A stretch of DNA of 64,000 bases from Metapseudomonas resinovorans DSM 21078 (GTDB lineage Bacteria; Pseudomonadota; Gammaproteobacteria; Pseudomonadales; Pseudomonadaceae), in assembly GCF_000423545.1 (NCBI RefSeq), contig NZ_AUIE01000007.1, positions 124,001-188,000 on the forward strand. Direction: 5' to 3'. The position numbers and the translations under genes were made by a program. Each line of letters begins with the position of its first letter. The stretch's first letter is position 1. The notes below the pieces were generated by a model. That model ran no database searches. It was not told the origin of the DNA and was given only the letters and a program-made list of their open reading frames with translations. Positions 38,816 to 47,868 of the stretch are shown piece by piece.

Positions 38816-41431
38816 TCAGCCGACGGCTTTTTGCGACGAGGACTCGAGGAAGTCCTGTGCGAAACGCTGCAGCACGCCACCGGCCTCGTAGATCGACACC
38901 TCTTCGGCGGTATCCAGACGGCAGGTCACCGGAACCTTGATGGACTCGCCATTGGTGCGGCGGATCACCAGGGTCAGGTCGGCACGCGGCCTGCGCTCGC
39001 CGATCACGTCGAAGGTTTCGGTGCCGTCGATGCCGAGGGTCTTGCGGGTGGTGCCCGGCTTGAACTCCAGCGGCAGCACACCCATGCCGATCAGGTTGGT
39101 CCGGTGGATACGCTCGAAGCCTTCAGCGACGATCGCCTCCACACCCGCCAGGCGTACACCCTTGGCCGCCCAGTCACGGGACGAGCCTTGGCCGTAGTCG
39201 GCGCCAGCGACAATGATCAGCGGCTGCTTGCGCTCCATGTAGGTCTCGATGGCCTCCCACATGCGCATCACCTTGCCTTCGGGCTCGACGCGAGCCAGGG
39301 AGCCCTTCTTGACCTCGCCATCGACCACCGCCATCTCGTTGACCAGCTGCGGGTTGGCAAACGTGGCGCGCTGGGCGGTGAGATGGTCACCGCGGTGGGT
39401 GGCGTAGGAGTTGAAGTCCTCCTCCGGCAGGCCCATTTTCGCCAGGTATTCACCCGCCGCCGAGTTCGCCATGATGGCGTTGGACGGTGACAGGTGGTCG
39501 GTGGTGATGTTGTCCGGCAGCACCGCCAGCGGACGCATGCCCTTGAGGCTGCGCTCACCCGCCAAGGCACCTTCCCAGTAGGGCGGACGGCGAATGTAGG
39601 TGCTCATCGGGCGCCAGTCGTACAGCGGATCGACTTTCGGGCCGGTGTCTTCCTGGATGGTGAACATCGGGATGTACACCTGGCGGAACTGCTCCGGCTT
39701 GACCGCAGCCTTCACCACGGCATCGATCTCTTCGTCAGTCGGCCAGATGTCCTTCAGGCGGATTTCCTTGCCATCCACCACACCCAGCACGTCCTTCTCG
39801 ATGTCGAAGCGGATGGTACCGGCGATGGCGTAGGCCACCACCAGCGGCGGCGAGGCAAGGAACGCCTGCTTGGCGTAGGGGTGGATACGCCCGTCGAAGT
39901 TGCGGTTACCGGACAGTACGGCGGTCGCATAGAGATCGCGATCGATGATCTCCTGCTGGATTGTCGGGTCCAGCGCGCCGGACATGCCGTTGCAGGTGGT
40001 GCAGGCGAATGCCACCACGCCGAAGCCGAGCTGTTCCAGCTCCTGCTCTAGGCCGGCCTCCTTCAGATACAGCTTCACCGCCTTGGAACCCGGAGCCAGG
40101 GAGGACTTCACCCAGGGCTTGCGCACCAGCCCCAGCTTGTTGGCGTTGCGTGCCAGCAGGCCGGCAGCGATCACGTTGCGCGGGTTGCTGGTGTTGGTGC
40201 AACTGGTGATGGCGGCGATGATGACAGCGCCATCCGGCATCAGGCCATCGGCCTCCTGGGCACGAGCCTTGTCCAGGTCGACGGCAATGCCGCGCTCGGC
40301 CAGGGCGCTTACCGGCAAGCGGCGATGCGGGTTGGACGGACCCGCCAGGGTGCGTACCACCGAGGACAGGTCGAAGCTCAGCACGCGCTCGTACTGCGCA
40401 TCAGCCAGACTGTCAGCCCAGAGGCCGGCCTGCTTGGCGTAGGTTTCCACCAGCTTGACCTGCTCGTCGTCGCGACCGGTCAGTTTGAGGTAGTCGATGG
40501 TTTGCTGGTCGATATAGAACATCGCCGCAGTGGCGCCGTACTCCGGGGCCATGTTGGAGATGGTGGCGCGGTCGCCCAGCGTCAGGGCGGCGGCACCTTC
40601 GCCGCGGAACTCCAGGTAGGCACCGACGACCTTTTCCTTGCGCAGGAATTCGGTAAGCGACAGCACCACGTCGGTGGCGGTGATACCCGGCTGCGGCTTG
40701 CCGGTCAGCTCGACGCCGATGATCTCCGGAAGGCGCATCCAGGACGCGCGACCGAGCATGACGTTCTCGGCTTCCAGGCCACCCACGCCCACGGCGATCA
40801 CGCCCAGGGCGTCGACGTGCGGGGTGTGGCTGTCCGTGCCGACGCAGGTGTCCGGGTAGGCCAGGCCCTTGTCGTTGTGGATGACCGGCGACATCTTCTC
40901 CAGGTTGATCTGGTGCATGATGCCGTTGCCCGGCGGGATCACATCGACGTTCTTGAAGGCCTTCTTGGTCCACTCGATGAAGTGGAAGCGGTCCTCGTTG
41001 CGACGGTCCTCGATGGCGCGGTTCTTCTCGAACGCTTGCGGATCGAAGCCCCCACACTCCACGGCCAGGGAGTGATCGACGATCAGTTGCACCGGCACCA
41101 CCGGGTTGACCTGAGCGGGGTCACCGCCCTGGTCGGCGATGGCGTCGCGCAGGCCAGCCAGGTCCACCAGCGCGGTCTGGCCGAGGATGTCGTGGCAGAC
41201 CACACGGGCCGGGAACCAGGGGAAGTCGCGCTCACGCTTGCATTCGACGATCTGCGTCAGGCACTCATTGAGGATTGCCGGATCGCATTTGCGCACCAGG
41301 TTCTCGGCATGCACACGGGAGGTATAAGGCAGACGCGCCCAGGCGCCAGGCTCGATGGCCTCGACCGCCGCACGGGCGTCGAAGTAGTCCAGCGCCGTGC
41401 CGGGCAGGCTCTTGCGGTATTGGCTGTTCAT
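38816..41431 (-). CDS. acnD: AcnD, Fe/S-dependent 2-methylcitrate dehydratase
   Basis: 871 residues from ATG 41431 (MNSQYRKSLPGTALDYFD), two bases after the prpC stop. It is an aconitase family protein that dehydrates 2-methylcitrate to the trans isomer of 2-methylaconitate, replacing PrpD together with PrpF. Cluster cysteines lie in ITSCTNTSNPRN and ACTTCNGMSG. VGTDSHTPHVDALG is the conserved substrate region. No prpD is present in the operon, which matches the AcnD/PrpF variant. Confidence 0.95.
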   Translation of the reverse strand: MNSQYRKSLPGTALDYFDARAAVEAIEPGAWARLPYTSRVHAENLVRKCDPAILNECLTQIVECKRERDFPWFPARVVCHDILGQTALVDLAGLRDAIADQGGDPAQVNPVVPVQLIVDHSLAVECGGFDPQAFEKNRAIEDRRNEDRFHFIEWTKKAFKNVDVIPPGNGIMHQINLEKMSPVIHNDKGLAYPDTCVGTDSHTPHVDALGVIAVGVGGLEAENVMLGRASWMRLPEIIGVELTGKPQPGITATDVVLSLTEFLRKEKVVGAYLEFRGEGAAALTLGDRATISNMAPEYGATAAMFYIDQQTIDYLKLTGRDDEQVKLVETYAKQAGLWADSLADAQYERVLSFDLSSVVRTLAGPSNPHRRLPVSALAERGIAVDLDKARAQEADGLMPDGAVIIAAITSCTNTSNPRNVIAAGLLARNANKLGLVRKPWVKSSLAPGSKAVKLYLKEAGLEQELEQLGFGVVAFACTTCNGMSGALDPTIQQEIIDRDLYATAVLSGNRNFDGRIHPYAKQAFLASPPLVVAYAIAGTIRFDIEKDVLGVVDGKEIRLKDIWPTDEEIDAVVKAAVKPEQFRQVYIPMFTIQEDTGPKVDPLYDWRPMSTYIRRPPYWEGALAGERSLKGMRPLAVLPDNITTDHLSPSNAIMANSAAGEYLAKMGLPEEDFNSYATHRGDHLTAQRATFANPQLVNEMAVVDGEVKKGSLARVEPEGKVMRMWEAIETYMERKQPLIIVAGADYGQGSSRDWAAKGVRLAGVEAIVAEGFERIHRTNLIGMGVLPLEFKPGTTRKTLGIDGTETFDVIGERRPRADLTLVIRRTNGESIKVPVTCRLDTAEEVSIYEAGGVLQRFAQDFLESSSQKAVG

Positions 41432-41433
41432 GG

Positions 41434-42591
41434 TTATGGGCGATCCTTGAGCGGCACGAATTTCAGGTCTTCCGGGCCGACGTAGTTGGCGCTCGGGCGG
41501 ATGATCTTGCCGTCGATACGCTGCTCGATGACGTGAGAGGACCAACCGGAGGTACGGGCGATCACGAACAGCGGGGTGAACATGGCGGTAGGCACGCCCA
41601 TCATGTGGTAGCTGACGGCACTGAACCAGTCGAGGTTGGGGAACATCTTCTTGATTTCCCACATGGTCGACTCAAGACGCTCGGCGATATCGAACATTTT
41701 GGTGTTTTTCTGCTCGGCGGAGAGCTCGCGAGCCACTTCCTTGATCACCTTGTTGCGCGGGTCGGACACGGTGTAGACCGGGTGGCCGAAGCCGATCACT
41801 ACTTCCTTCTTCTCGACGCGGGCGCGGATGTCGGCTTCCGCCTCGTCCGGGTTGTCGTAGCGCTTCTGGATCTCGAAGGCCACCTCGTTGGCACCGCCAT
41901 GCTTCGGCCCACGCAGCGCGCCGATGGCGCCGGTGATGCAGGAGAACATGTCGGAACCGGTGCCGGCGATAACGCGGGAAGTGAAGGTGGAGGCGTTGAA
42001 CTCGTGCTCGGCGTAGAGGATCAGCGAGGTGTGCATGGCGCGGACCCAGGAGTCGCGCGGCTTCTCGCCATGCAGCAGGTGCAGGAAGTGACCGCCGATG
42101 GAATCGTCGTCAGTCTCCACGTCGATGCGCTTGCCGTTGTGGCTGAAGTGGTACCAGTAGAGCAGCGCCGAGCCCAGGCAGGCCATCAGCTTGTCGGCGA
42201 TGTCACGGGCGCCCGGGTGGTTGTGATCATCCTTCTCCGGGGACAGGCAGCCCAGCACGGAAACGGCGGTGCGCATCACATCCATCGGGTGGGCGGACGG
42301 CGGCAGTTGCTCCAGCGCGGCCTTCACGCCAGCCGGCAGGCCGCGCAGGGCCTTCAGCTTGGACTTGTAGCCAGCCAGCTCGGCAACGTTCGGCAGCTTG
42401 CCATGCACCAGCAGGTGAGCGATTTCCTCGAACTCACAGTCAGTAGCGAAGTCGAGAATGTCATATCCGCGGTAGTGCAGGTCGTTACCGGTGCGGCCAA
42501 CGGTGCACAGGGCGGTGTTGCCGGCAGCGGTGCCACTCAGGGCCACGGACTTCTTGGGTTTGAAGGCAGTGGTATTTTCGGTAGCGCTCAT
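41434..42591 (-). CDS. prpC: 2-Methylcitrate synthase
   Basis: 385 residues. It condenses propionyl-CoA with oxaloacetate. Citrate-synthase fold residues are visible in [10 protein letters not shown] near 37, [12 protein letters not shown] (second catalytic His), [12 protein letters not shown] (third His region) and GFGHPVY. The short length without an N-terminal extension separates it from type II citrate synthase GltA. It sits between prpB and acnD, with a perfect 11-bp stem-loop in the gap to prpB. Confidence 0.95.
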   Translation of the reverse strand: MSATENTTAFKPKKSVALSGTAAGNTALCTVGRTGNDLHYRGYDILDFATDCEFEEIAHLLVHGKLPNVAELAGYKSKLKALRGLPAGVKAALEQLPPSAHPMDVMRTAVSVLGCLSPEKDDHNHPGARDIADKLMACLGSALLYWYHFSHNGKRIDVETDDDSIGGHFLHLLHGEKPRDSWVRAMHTSLILYAEHEFNASTFTSRVIAGTGSDMFSCITGAIGALRGPKHGGANEVAFEIQKRYDNPDEAEADIRARVEKKEVVIGFGHPVYTVSDPRNKVIKEVARELSAEQKNTKMFDIAERLESTMWEIKKMFPNLDWFSAVSYHMMGVPTAMFTPLFVIARTSGWSSHVIEQRIDGKIIRPSANYVGPEDLKFVPLKDRP

Positions 42592-42639
42592 CGCGTGATT
42601 CTCCTCATTTCAATCCGGTTGCTTGTGTCTTGTTTTATC

Positions 42640-42671
42640 CGCGGGCCGCGATGCTGAGAACGCGGCCCGCG
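42640..42671 (-). other. GC-rich stem-loop between prpB and prpC
   Basis: CGCGGGCCGCG, ten-base loop, CGCGGCCCGCG: 11 perfect GC-rich pairs. On the minus-strand mRNA it lies just after prpB and is followed by GGATAAAACA, not a T run. It is therefore unlikely to be a classic terminator and may protect or process the prpB message. Confidence 0.5.
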
Positions 42672-42676
42672 TCCGG

Positions 42677-43561
42677 TTACTTCTTGGCGGCGAACAGGGC
42701 GTCGAGCTTCTGCTCGAAGGCGTGGTAGCCGATACGGTCATACAGCTCGGCGCGCGTCTGCATCAGGTCGATAACCTCTTTCTGATGGCCATCGCGGCGA
42801 ATGGCGGTGTAGACAGCCTCAGCCGCTTTGTTGGCGGCACGGAAGGCCGACAGCGGGTAAAGCTGGATGGCGACGCCGACCGAAGCCAGTTCGTCGCGGG
42901 AGAACAGCGGGGTGGTGCCGAACTCGGTGATGTTGGCCAGCACCGGCACACCCAGCGCATCGACGAAGCGCTTGTAGGTCGGCAGATCGTAGGCCGCTTC
43001 GGCGAAGATGGCGTCAGCACCCGCCTCCACGTAGCGCAGGCAGCGCTCGATGGCGGCATCAACACCCTCGGCCTGAATGGCGTCGGTGCGGGCGATCAGG
43101 AAGAAGTTCGGGTCGGTCTTGGCATCGGCAGCGGCCTTCACGCGATCGGCCATTTCCTCGGTGGAGACGATTTCCTTGCCCGGACGATGGCCGCAGCGCT
43201 TGGCGCCGACCTGGTCTTCGATATGGGCAGCAGCAGCACCCGCCTTGATCAGGCTCTTGACCGTGCGCTCGATATTGAAGGCACTGGGACCGAAGCCGGT
43301 GTCGATATCCACCAGCAGCGGCAGGTCACACACGTCGGTGATACGGCGCACGTCGGTGAGCACATCATCCAGGGTGTTGATGCCCAGGTCCGGCAGGCCG
43401 AGCGAGCCGGCGGCAACACCGCCACCGGACAGGTAAATGGCCTTGAAGCCGGCACGCTTGGCCAGCAGTGCATGGTTGGCGTTGATGGCGCCGATCACCT
43501 GCAGCGGATGCTCCTCGGCAATCGCGTCGCGGAAGCGCTGGCCGGCGGTTTTCTGACTCAT
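42677..43561 (-). CDS. prpB: 2-Methylisocitrate lyase
   Basis: 294 residues, PEP mutase/isocitrate lyase superfamily. It splits 2-methylisocitrate to pyruvate and succinate. The lyase signature [10 protein letters not shown] is clear, preceded by DIDTGFG (Mg ligands) and [13 protein letters not shown]. The start [10 protein letters not shown] overlaps the GntR stop by four bases (ATGA), so the regulator and enzyme are coupled. Confidence 0.96.
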   Translation of the reverse strand: MSQKTAGQRFRDAIAEEHPLQVIGAINANHALLAKRAGFKAIYLSGGGVAAGSLGLPDLGINTLDDVLTDVRRITDVCDLPLLVDIDTGFGPSAFNIERTVKSLIKAGAAAAHIEDQVGAKRCGHRPGKEIVSTEEMADRVKAAADAKTDPNFFLIARTDAIQAEGVDAAIERCLRYVEAGADAIFAEAAYDLPTYKRFVDALGVPVLANITEFGTTPLFSRDELASVGVAIQLYPLSAFRAANKAAEAVYTAIRRDGHQKEVIDLMQTRAELYDRIGYHAFEQKLDALFAAKK

Positions 43562-44280
43562 GACTCACCTCGTGTTTTGGACGGGTTGGCGAGCGCTTCC
43601 TTGTAGTGGCGCTCGATATTGCGCTTGGAGGCACCGATGTGACGGCGCATCAGCAACTCGGCCAGTTCGCCGTCTCGGTCGGCGATGGCATCGAGAATTC
43701 GGTGGTGCTCGTTGAAAGCCTGGCGGGGCCGGTTCGGCACCGTGGAGAACTGAAGGCGATACATGCGCACGAGCTGATAGAGCTCACCGCACAGCATCTG
43801 GGTCAGGGTCTGGTTGCCGCTGCCCTGGATGATCCGATAGTGGAAGTCGAAATCGCCTTCCTGCTGGTAGTAGCCACGCCCTGCCTGGAAGGCCTCGTCG
43901 CGCTCGTGGGTATCCAGCACCCGACGCAGTTCGTCGATCTCGGCCTGGCTCATGCGCTCGGCGGCCAGACGGCAGGCCATGCCCTCCAGGGACTCACGGA
44001 TTTCGTAGAGTTCGATCAGCTCGGCATGGCTGAGCGACACCACCCGCGCACCGACATGCGGCACCCGCACCAGCAGGCGCTGCCCTTCCAGGCGGTGGAT
44101 CGCCTCACGCAGCGGCCCGCGGCTGATGCCGTAGGTACGCGCCAGCTCGGGCTCGGAGATCTTGCTACCCGGGGCGATCTCTCCACGCACGATGGCGGTC
44201 TGGATACGCCGGAAGACACTCTCGGCAAGCGTTTCCGAGTCCAGCGGTTCAGCGACGGGGTTTTCAGTGGCGCCCAGCAT
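43558..44280 (-). CDS. GntR/FCD-family regulator of the prp operon
   Basis: 240 residues from ATG 44280. An N-terminal winged helix (about 20-85: [45 protein letters not shown]) precedes an all-helical FCD ligand domain ([40 protein letters not shown], metal-type His residues). It heads the prp operon and probably responds to a methylcitrate-cycle intermediate. Two TTGTCGACA palindromes lie upstream. An in-frame GTG at 44292 would place the nearer palindrome inside the gene. Confidence 0.9.
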   Translation of the reverse strand: MLGATENPVAEPLDSETLAESVFRRIQTAIVRGEIAPGSKISEPELARTYGISRGPLREAIHRLEGQRLLVRVPHVGARVVSLSHAELIELYEIRESLEGMACRLAAERMSQAEIDELRRVLDTHERDEAFQAGRGYYQQEGDFDFHYRIIQGSGNQTLTQMLCGELYQLVRMYRLQFSTVPNRPRQAFNEHHRILDAIADRDGELAELLMRRHIGASKRNIERHYKEALANPSKTRGES

Positions 44281-44282
44281 GA

Positions 44283-44291
44283 TTGTCGACA
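44283..44291. promoter_or_regulatory. Likely GntR operator, proximal half
   Basis: TTGTCGACA, the core of the perfect palindrome at 44356-44367, lies directly before the regulator's ATG. It fits autorepression. FCD-type GntR proteins usually bind short palindromes of the TNGTNNNACNA kind. Confidence 0.55.
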
Positions 44292-44355
44292 CATTCTTGT
44301 TTGGTGAAGCAAAATTACTGCTAAAAAAGCTAGCCTGTCAAACCAAACCCGACCA

Positions 44356-44367
44356 ATTGTCGACAAT
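44356..44367. promoter_or_regulatory. Likely GntR operator, distal perfect palindrome
   Basis: ATTGTCGACAAT, a perfect 12-bp palindrome 74 bases upstream of the proximal copy. The two copies flank the presumed prp promoter region. Confidence 0.6.
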
Positions 44368-44585
44368 CCATCTTGAGCCCGGAAATTCCATCTACACCAT
44401 CACGCCCTGAGCTTTGGCGGCATAAGCGTCTGTCGCGTCGGAAAATCCGCGTGTTAGAATGCGCGCCGCCAGCGCCAGTCTGGGCGCCAATGACTTGCCT
44501 GCTAGACTCCCAGACCAGGCGCCGCAGCCAAGATGGCCGTGGGCCGGGCTCCTGGACCGATGACCGCGTTACGTTCAAAGGACTT

Positions 44586-45122
44586 ATGACACTCAAGCCC
44601 TTCGCCCTGTTTGCCTGCCTGCTCGCCCTCCCCAGCCTTGGCCTCGCCACCGAGAAGACCGTTTACGGCCTCAACGAATACGCCAAGCTGAAGGATCTCG
44701 ACCTGGAAGTCGCAGCCAAGCTCGATACCGGCGCCAAGACCGCCTCCCTCAGTGCGCGCGACATCAAGCGCTTCAAGAAGGATGGCGAACCCTGGGTGCG
44801 CTTCTACCTGGCCATAGACGATGCCCACGAACATCCGATCGAACGCCCCCTGGCGCGAATCAGCAAGATCAAACGCCGCGCCGGCGACTACGACCCCGAG
44901 GAAGGCAAGACCTACACTGCACGCCCGGTCATTGAGCTGGAAGTGTGCATGGGCACCGCCTTGCGGCATATCGAAGTGAACCTCACCGACCGTAGTGCTT
45001 TCCAATACCCGCTTCTGATCGGTTCCGAGGCGCTCAAGCGCTTCGATGCACTGGTCGACCCGAGCCTTAAATACGCTGCCGGCAAACCCGGTTGTGCCAC
45101 CGACGCAAACTCTGACGAGTAA
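44586..45122 (+). CDS. Exported retropepsin-like aspartic protease (RimB-related 'ATP-dependent zinc protease' family)
   Basis: 178-residue precursor starting at ATG 44586. The signal peptide MTLKPFALFACLLALPSLGLA is followed by a compact domain. It carries KLDTGAKTASLSA, with Asp47-Thr-Gly-Ala as the single aspartic-protease motif, and FQYPLLIGSEAL (the flap/hydrophobic-Gly region) near the end. These proteins are annotated as zinc proteases but resemble retropepsins. RimB, a relative, trims poly-glutamate tails added by RimK. Being exported, this one acts in the periplasm. It is first gene of a three-gene operon. Confidence 0.8.
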   Translation: MTLKPFALFACLLALPSLGLATEKTVYGLNEYAKLKDLDLEVAAKLDTGAKTASLSARDIKRFKKDGEPWVRFYLAIDDAHEHPIERPLARISKIKRRAGDYDPEEGKTYTARPVIELEVCMGTALRHIEVNLTDRSAFQYPLLIGSEALKRFDALVDPSLKYAAGKPGCATDANSDE

Positions 45123-45127
45123 CCCAC

Positions 45128-46654
45128 ATGCGCTCTCTTACCCTGCATCTGAAAGTCCTGATCACCCTCCTGGTGAGCCTGGGCATTCTGATAACGGCCT
45201 ACCAGATATTCATTCAGGGCATCCCGATCACCGAGGATGAGACCGACGACCTGTGGAACATCGACGCCAAGGTCGAGTTCCAGGCCAGCCCGCGCGATCC
45301 GGTCAAGGTCCAGATGTTCGTCCCGCCACTGAACCGGGACTACGTCAGCCTCAACGAGAGCTTCATCTCCAATAACTACGGGGTGAGCATCAATCGCGTT
45401 GACGGCAACCGCAAAGTGACCTGGTCCGCCCGTCGTGCCAGCGGCAACCAGACGCTCTACTACCGCCTGGTACTGACCAAGCGCTACAGCGCCGAGAAAG
45501 CGAAGGACAAGGGCCCGATCTTCCGAGACAGCATCCCGGTCGAAGGCCCCGAGAAGATAGCTGCCGAAGCCCTGCTGGCACCCATCCGCCAGCACTCGGC
45601 GGACGTCGAGACCTTCATCAGCGAGACCATCAAGCGGGTCAACAACCTCAACGATGACAACGTCAAGCTGCTGCTGGCCGGCGATCAGAGCACACCGAAC
45701 AAGGCCAAGGTCATTGAACTGCTGCTGTCCATCGCCCACGTACCGATGGAGCGCGTCCATACCATCCGCCTGGTGAGCGAGCAGGCCCAAAGCCCCGAGC
45801 TCTGGCTGCGCAGCTTCAACGGCGAGAACTGGCTGTACTTCAACCCGGATACCGGTGAGCAAGGTCTGCCCAACGACCGCCTGATCTGGTGGACCGGCGA
45901 CAACAACCTGATCACCGTCGACGGCGGCAAGAAGGTCCAGGTGACCTTCAGCATGAACAACAGCGAGATGAACGCCATCCGCCTGGCCAAGCTGACCGAC
46001 GAGAACACCGACGCGGACTTCCTCGAGTATTCGCTCTACGGCCTGCCGCTGCAGACCCAGCAGACCTACCAGATCATGATCATGATCCCGATTGGTGTGC
46101 TGGTGATCCTGATCCTGCGTAACCTCGGCGGCCTGCAGACCCTGGGCACCTTCACCCCGGTGCTGATCGCCCTCGCCTTCCGCGAAACCCAGCTGGGCTT
46201 CGGCATCGTGCTGTTCACCATCATCACGGCGCTCGGCCTGTCGCTACGTTCCTATCTCGAACACCTGAAGCTGCAGATGCTGCCGCGACTATCGGTGGTG
46301 CTGACCTTCGTGGTGGTGCTGATCGCGGTCATCAGCCTGCTGAGCCACAAGCTCGGCCTGGAGCGCGGCCTGTCGGTTGCCCTGTTCCCGATGGTGATTC
46401 TGACCATGACCATCGAACGCCTGTCGATTACCTGGGAAGAACGCGGCGGCGGCCATGCCTTCAAGGTGGCGATCGGAACCCTGGTCGCGGCCACCCTGGC
46501 GCACCTGCTGATGACCGTGCCGGAGCTGACCTACTTCATCTTCACCTTCCCGGCTGTGCTGTTGATCATGGTGGGCTTCATGCTGGCGATGGGTCGCTAC
46601 CGCGGCTACCGCCTGACCGAACTCTTCCGCTTCAAAGCCTTCCTGAAGGACTGA
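45128..46654 (+). CDS. Inactive-transglutaminase-like domain fused to seven membrane helices
   Basis: 508 residues. An N-terminal membrane helix (about 8-30) is followed by a ~280-residue periplasmic domain. This resembles a transglutaminase-like fold but shows no Cys/His/Asp triad at the expected LLSIAHVPMERVHTI region. The C-terminal half holds about seven hydrophobic segments (from ~305 to 490). It starts five bases after the previous stop. Such proteins are known to be encoded with ATP-grasp ligases and retropepsins. A receptor or scaffold role is inferred from the family. Confidence 0.75.
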   Translation: MRSLTLHLKVLITLLVSLGILITAYQIFIQGIPITEDETDDLWNIDAKVEFQASPRDPVKVQMFVPPLNRDYVSLNESFISNNYGVSINRVDGNRKVTWSARRASGNQTLYYRLVLTKRYSAEKAKDKGPIFRDSIPVEGPEKIAAEALLAPIRQHSADVETFISETIKRVNNLNDDNVKLLLAGDQSTPNKAKVIELLLSIAHVPMERVHTIRLVSEQAQSPELWLRSFNGENWLYFNPDTGEQGLPNDRLIWWTGDNNLITVDGGKKVQVTFSMNNSEMNAIRLAKLTDENTDADFLEYSLYGLPLQTQQTYQIMIMIPIGVLVILILRNLGGLQTLGTFTPVLIALAFRETQLGFGIVLFTIITALGLSLRSYLEHLKLQMLPRLSVVLTFVVVLIAVISLLSHKLGLERGLSVALFPMVILTMTIERLSITWEERGGGHAFKVAIGTLVAATLAHLLMTVPELTYFIFTFPAVLLIMVGFMLAMGRYRGYRLTELFRFKAFLKD

Positions 46655-46657
46655 GCC

Positions 46658-47644
46658 ATGTTCGGCCTGATCAAGACCTGGAAAGCCCTCGAAGCCAAAG
46701 GCATCATGGGCATCAATCGGCGAAACGCAGACTACGTGCTGAAGTACAACAAACGGCACCTGTACCCGATCGTCGACGACAAGATCATCACCAAGCAGCG
46801 CGCCATCGAGGCGGGGATCCACGTACCCGAAATGTACGGCGTCATCTCCACCGAGAAGGAAATCGAGAAGCTCGACGAGATCATCGGCGAGCGTAACGAC
46901 TTCGTGATCAAGCCGGCGCAAGGCGCCGGCGGCGACGGCATCCTGGTGATCGCTGATCGCTTCGAAGGCCGCTACAAGACGGTATCCGGCAAGATCATCA
47001 GCCACGAGGAAATCGAGCACCAGATTTCCTCGATCCTCACCGGCCTCTACTCCCTCGGCGGGCACCGTGACCGCGCGCTGATCGAGTACCGCGTGACCCC
47101 GGACCAGATCTTCAAGAGCATCAGCTACGAAGGCGTGCCGGACATCCGCATCATCGTGCTGATGGGCTACCCGGTGATGGCCATGCTGCGCCTGCCGACC
47201 CGGCAGTCCAACGGCAAGGCCAACCTCCACCAGGGCGCCATCGGCGTCGGTGTGGACCTGGCCACCGGCGTTACCCTGCGCGGTACCTGGCTGAACAACA
47301 AGATCGCCAAGCACCCGGACACCACCAACGCGGTGGACGGTGTGCAGCTACCGAACTGGGATGGCTTCATGAAGCTGGCCGCCGGCTGCTACGAGCTGTG
47401 CGGCCTGGGCTACATCGGTGTCGACATGGTGCTGGACCAGGACAAGGGCCCGCTGATCCTCGAGCTCAACGCCCGTCCCGGCCTGAACATCCAGATCGCC
47501 AACGACTGCGGCCTGACCCATCGCGCCCACGCTGTCGAGGCCCGCCTCGAAGAGCTGAAGGCCAAGGGTGTCCAGGAAACCCCGGAAGAGCGCGTTCGGG
47601 TATCCCAGGAGCTCTTCGGCCACGTGCGGCCGACGGAGATCTGA
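46658..47644 (+). CDS. RimK-like ATP-grasp ligase (alpha-L-glutamate ligase-like)
   Basis: 328 residues, cytoplasmic. The ATP-grasp fold is shown by FVIKPAQGAGGDGILVI (glycine-rich loop), ALIEYRVTPDQIF, and the Mg/ATP motif LILELNARPGLNIQIA. The family forms amide bonds between a carboxylate and an amino acid through an acyl-phosphate. The substrate is not known here, and glutamate addition is the usual guess. It starts three bases after the preceding stop, so the three genes form one operon, closed by a strong terminator. Confidence 0.85.
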   Translation: MFGLIKTWKALEAKGIMGINRRNADYVLKYNKRHLYPIVDDKIITKQRAIEAGIHVPEMYGVISTEKEIEKLDEIIGERNDFVIKPAQGAGGDGILVIADRFEGRYKTVSGKIISHEEIEHQISSILTGLYSLGGHRDRALIEYRVTPDQIFKSISYEGVPDIRIIVLMGYPVMAMLRLPTRQSNGKANLHQGAIGVGVDLATGVTLRGTWLNNKIAKHPDTTNAVDGVQLPNWDGFMKLAAGCYELCGLGYIGVDMVLDQDKGPLILELNARPGLNIQIANDCGLTHRAHAVEARLEELKAKGVQETPEERVRVSQELFGHVRPTEI

Positions 47645-47656
47645 TCCACCCCTCCA

Positions 47657-47690
47657 TGAAAAAGCCCGGCCAAGTTGCCGGGCTTTTTCA
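47657..47690 (+). terminator. Terminator of the ATP-grasp operon
   Basis: TGAAAAAGCCCGGC, 6-base loop, GCCGGGCTTTTTCA, 12 bases after the stop. Confidence 0.92.
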
Positions 47691-47729
47691 TTCTGCTTAT
47701 CCGGCCAAGGCCAAATGCAGGCTTCATCA

Positions 47730-47812
47730 GTAGGGTGGACCACGCTTCACCGGTCCACCACTGGAGGGCAGCGGGGCACCGCTGGTGGATGAAGAAGCGC
47801 CATCCATCCTAC
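47730..47812. repeat. Palindromic intergenic repeat (GTAGGGTGG...CCATCCTAC)
   Basis: An imperfect inverted repeat of about 83 bases. The ends GTAGGGTGGA and TCCATCCTAC nearly complement, and inner CGGTCCACCA and GGTGGAT arms also pair. This wording is one I know as a dispersed intergenic repeat in Pseudomonas. It lies between the operon terminator and the speE terminator, a typical location. Confidence 0.6.
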
Positions 47813-47826
47813 TAAAGCAGAAATAA

Positions 47827-47850
47827 AGAAGGGGCCTTCCGACCCCTTCT
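47827..47850 (-). terminator. Terminator after speE
   Basis: AGAAGGGG...CCCCTTCT, with TTATTT following on the minus strand, 19 bases beyond the speE stop. Confidence 0.8.
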
Positions 47851-47868
47851 TCGTCTACCCGCACACCT

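Noticed and set aside
41431-41662. 77-residue N-terminal extension of AcnD
   Set aside because: The extension lies within the 3' part of prpC in another frame and is Arg/His-rich; the ATG at 41431 gives the family N-terminus.
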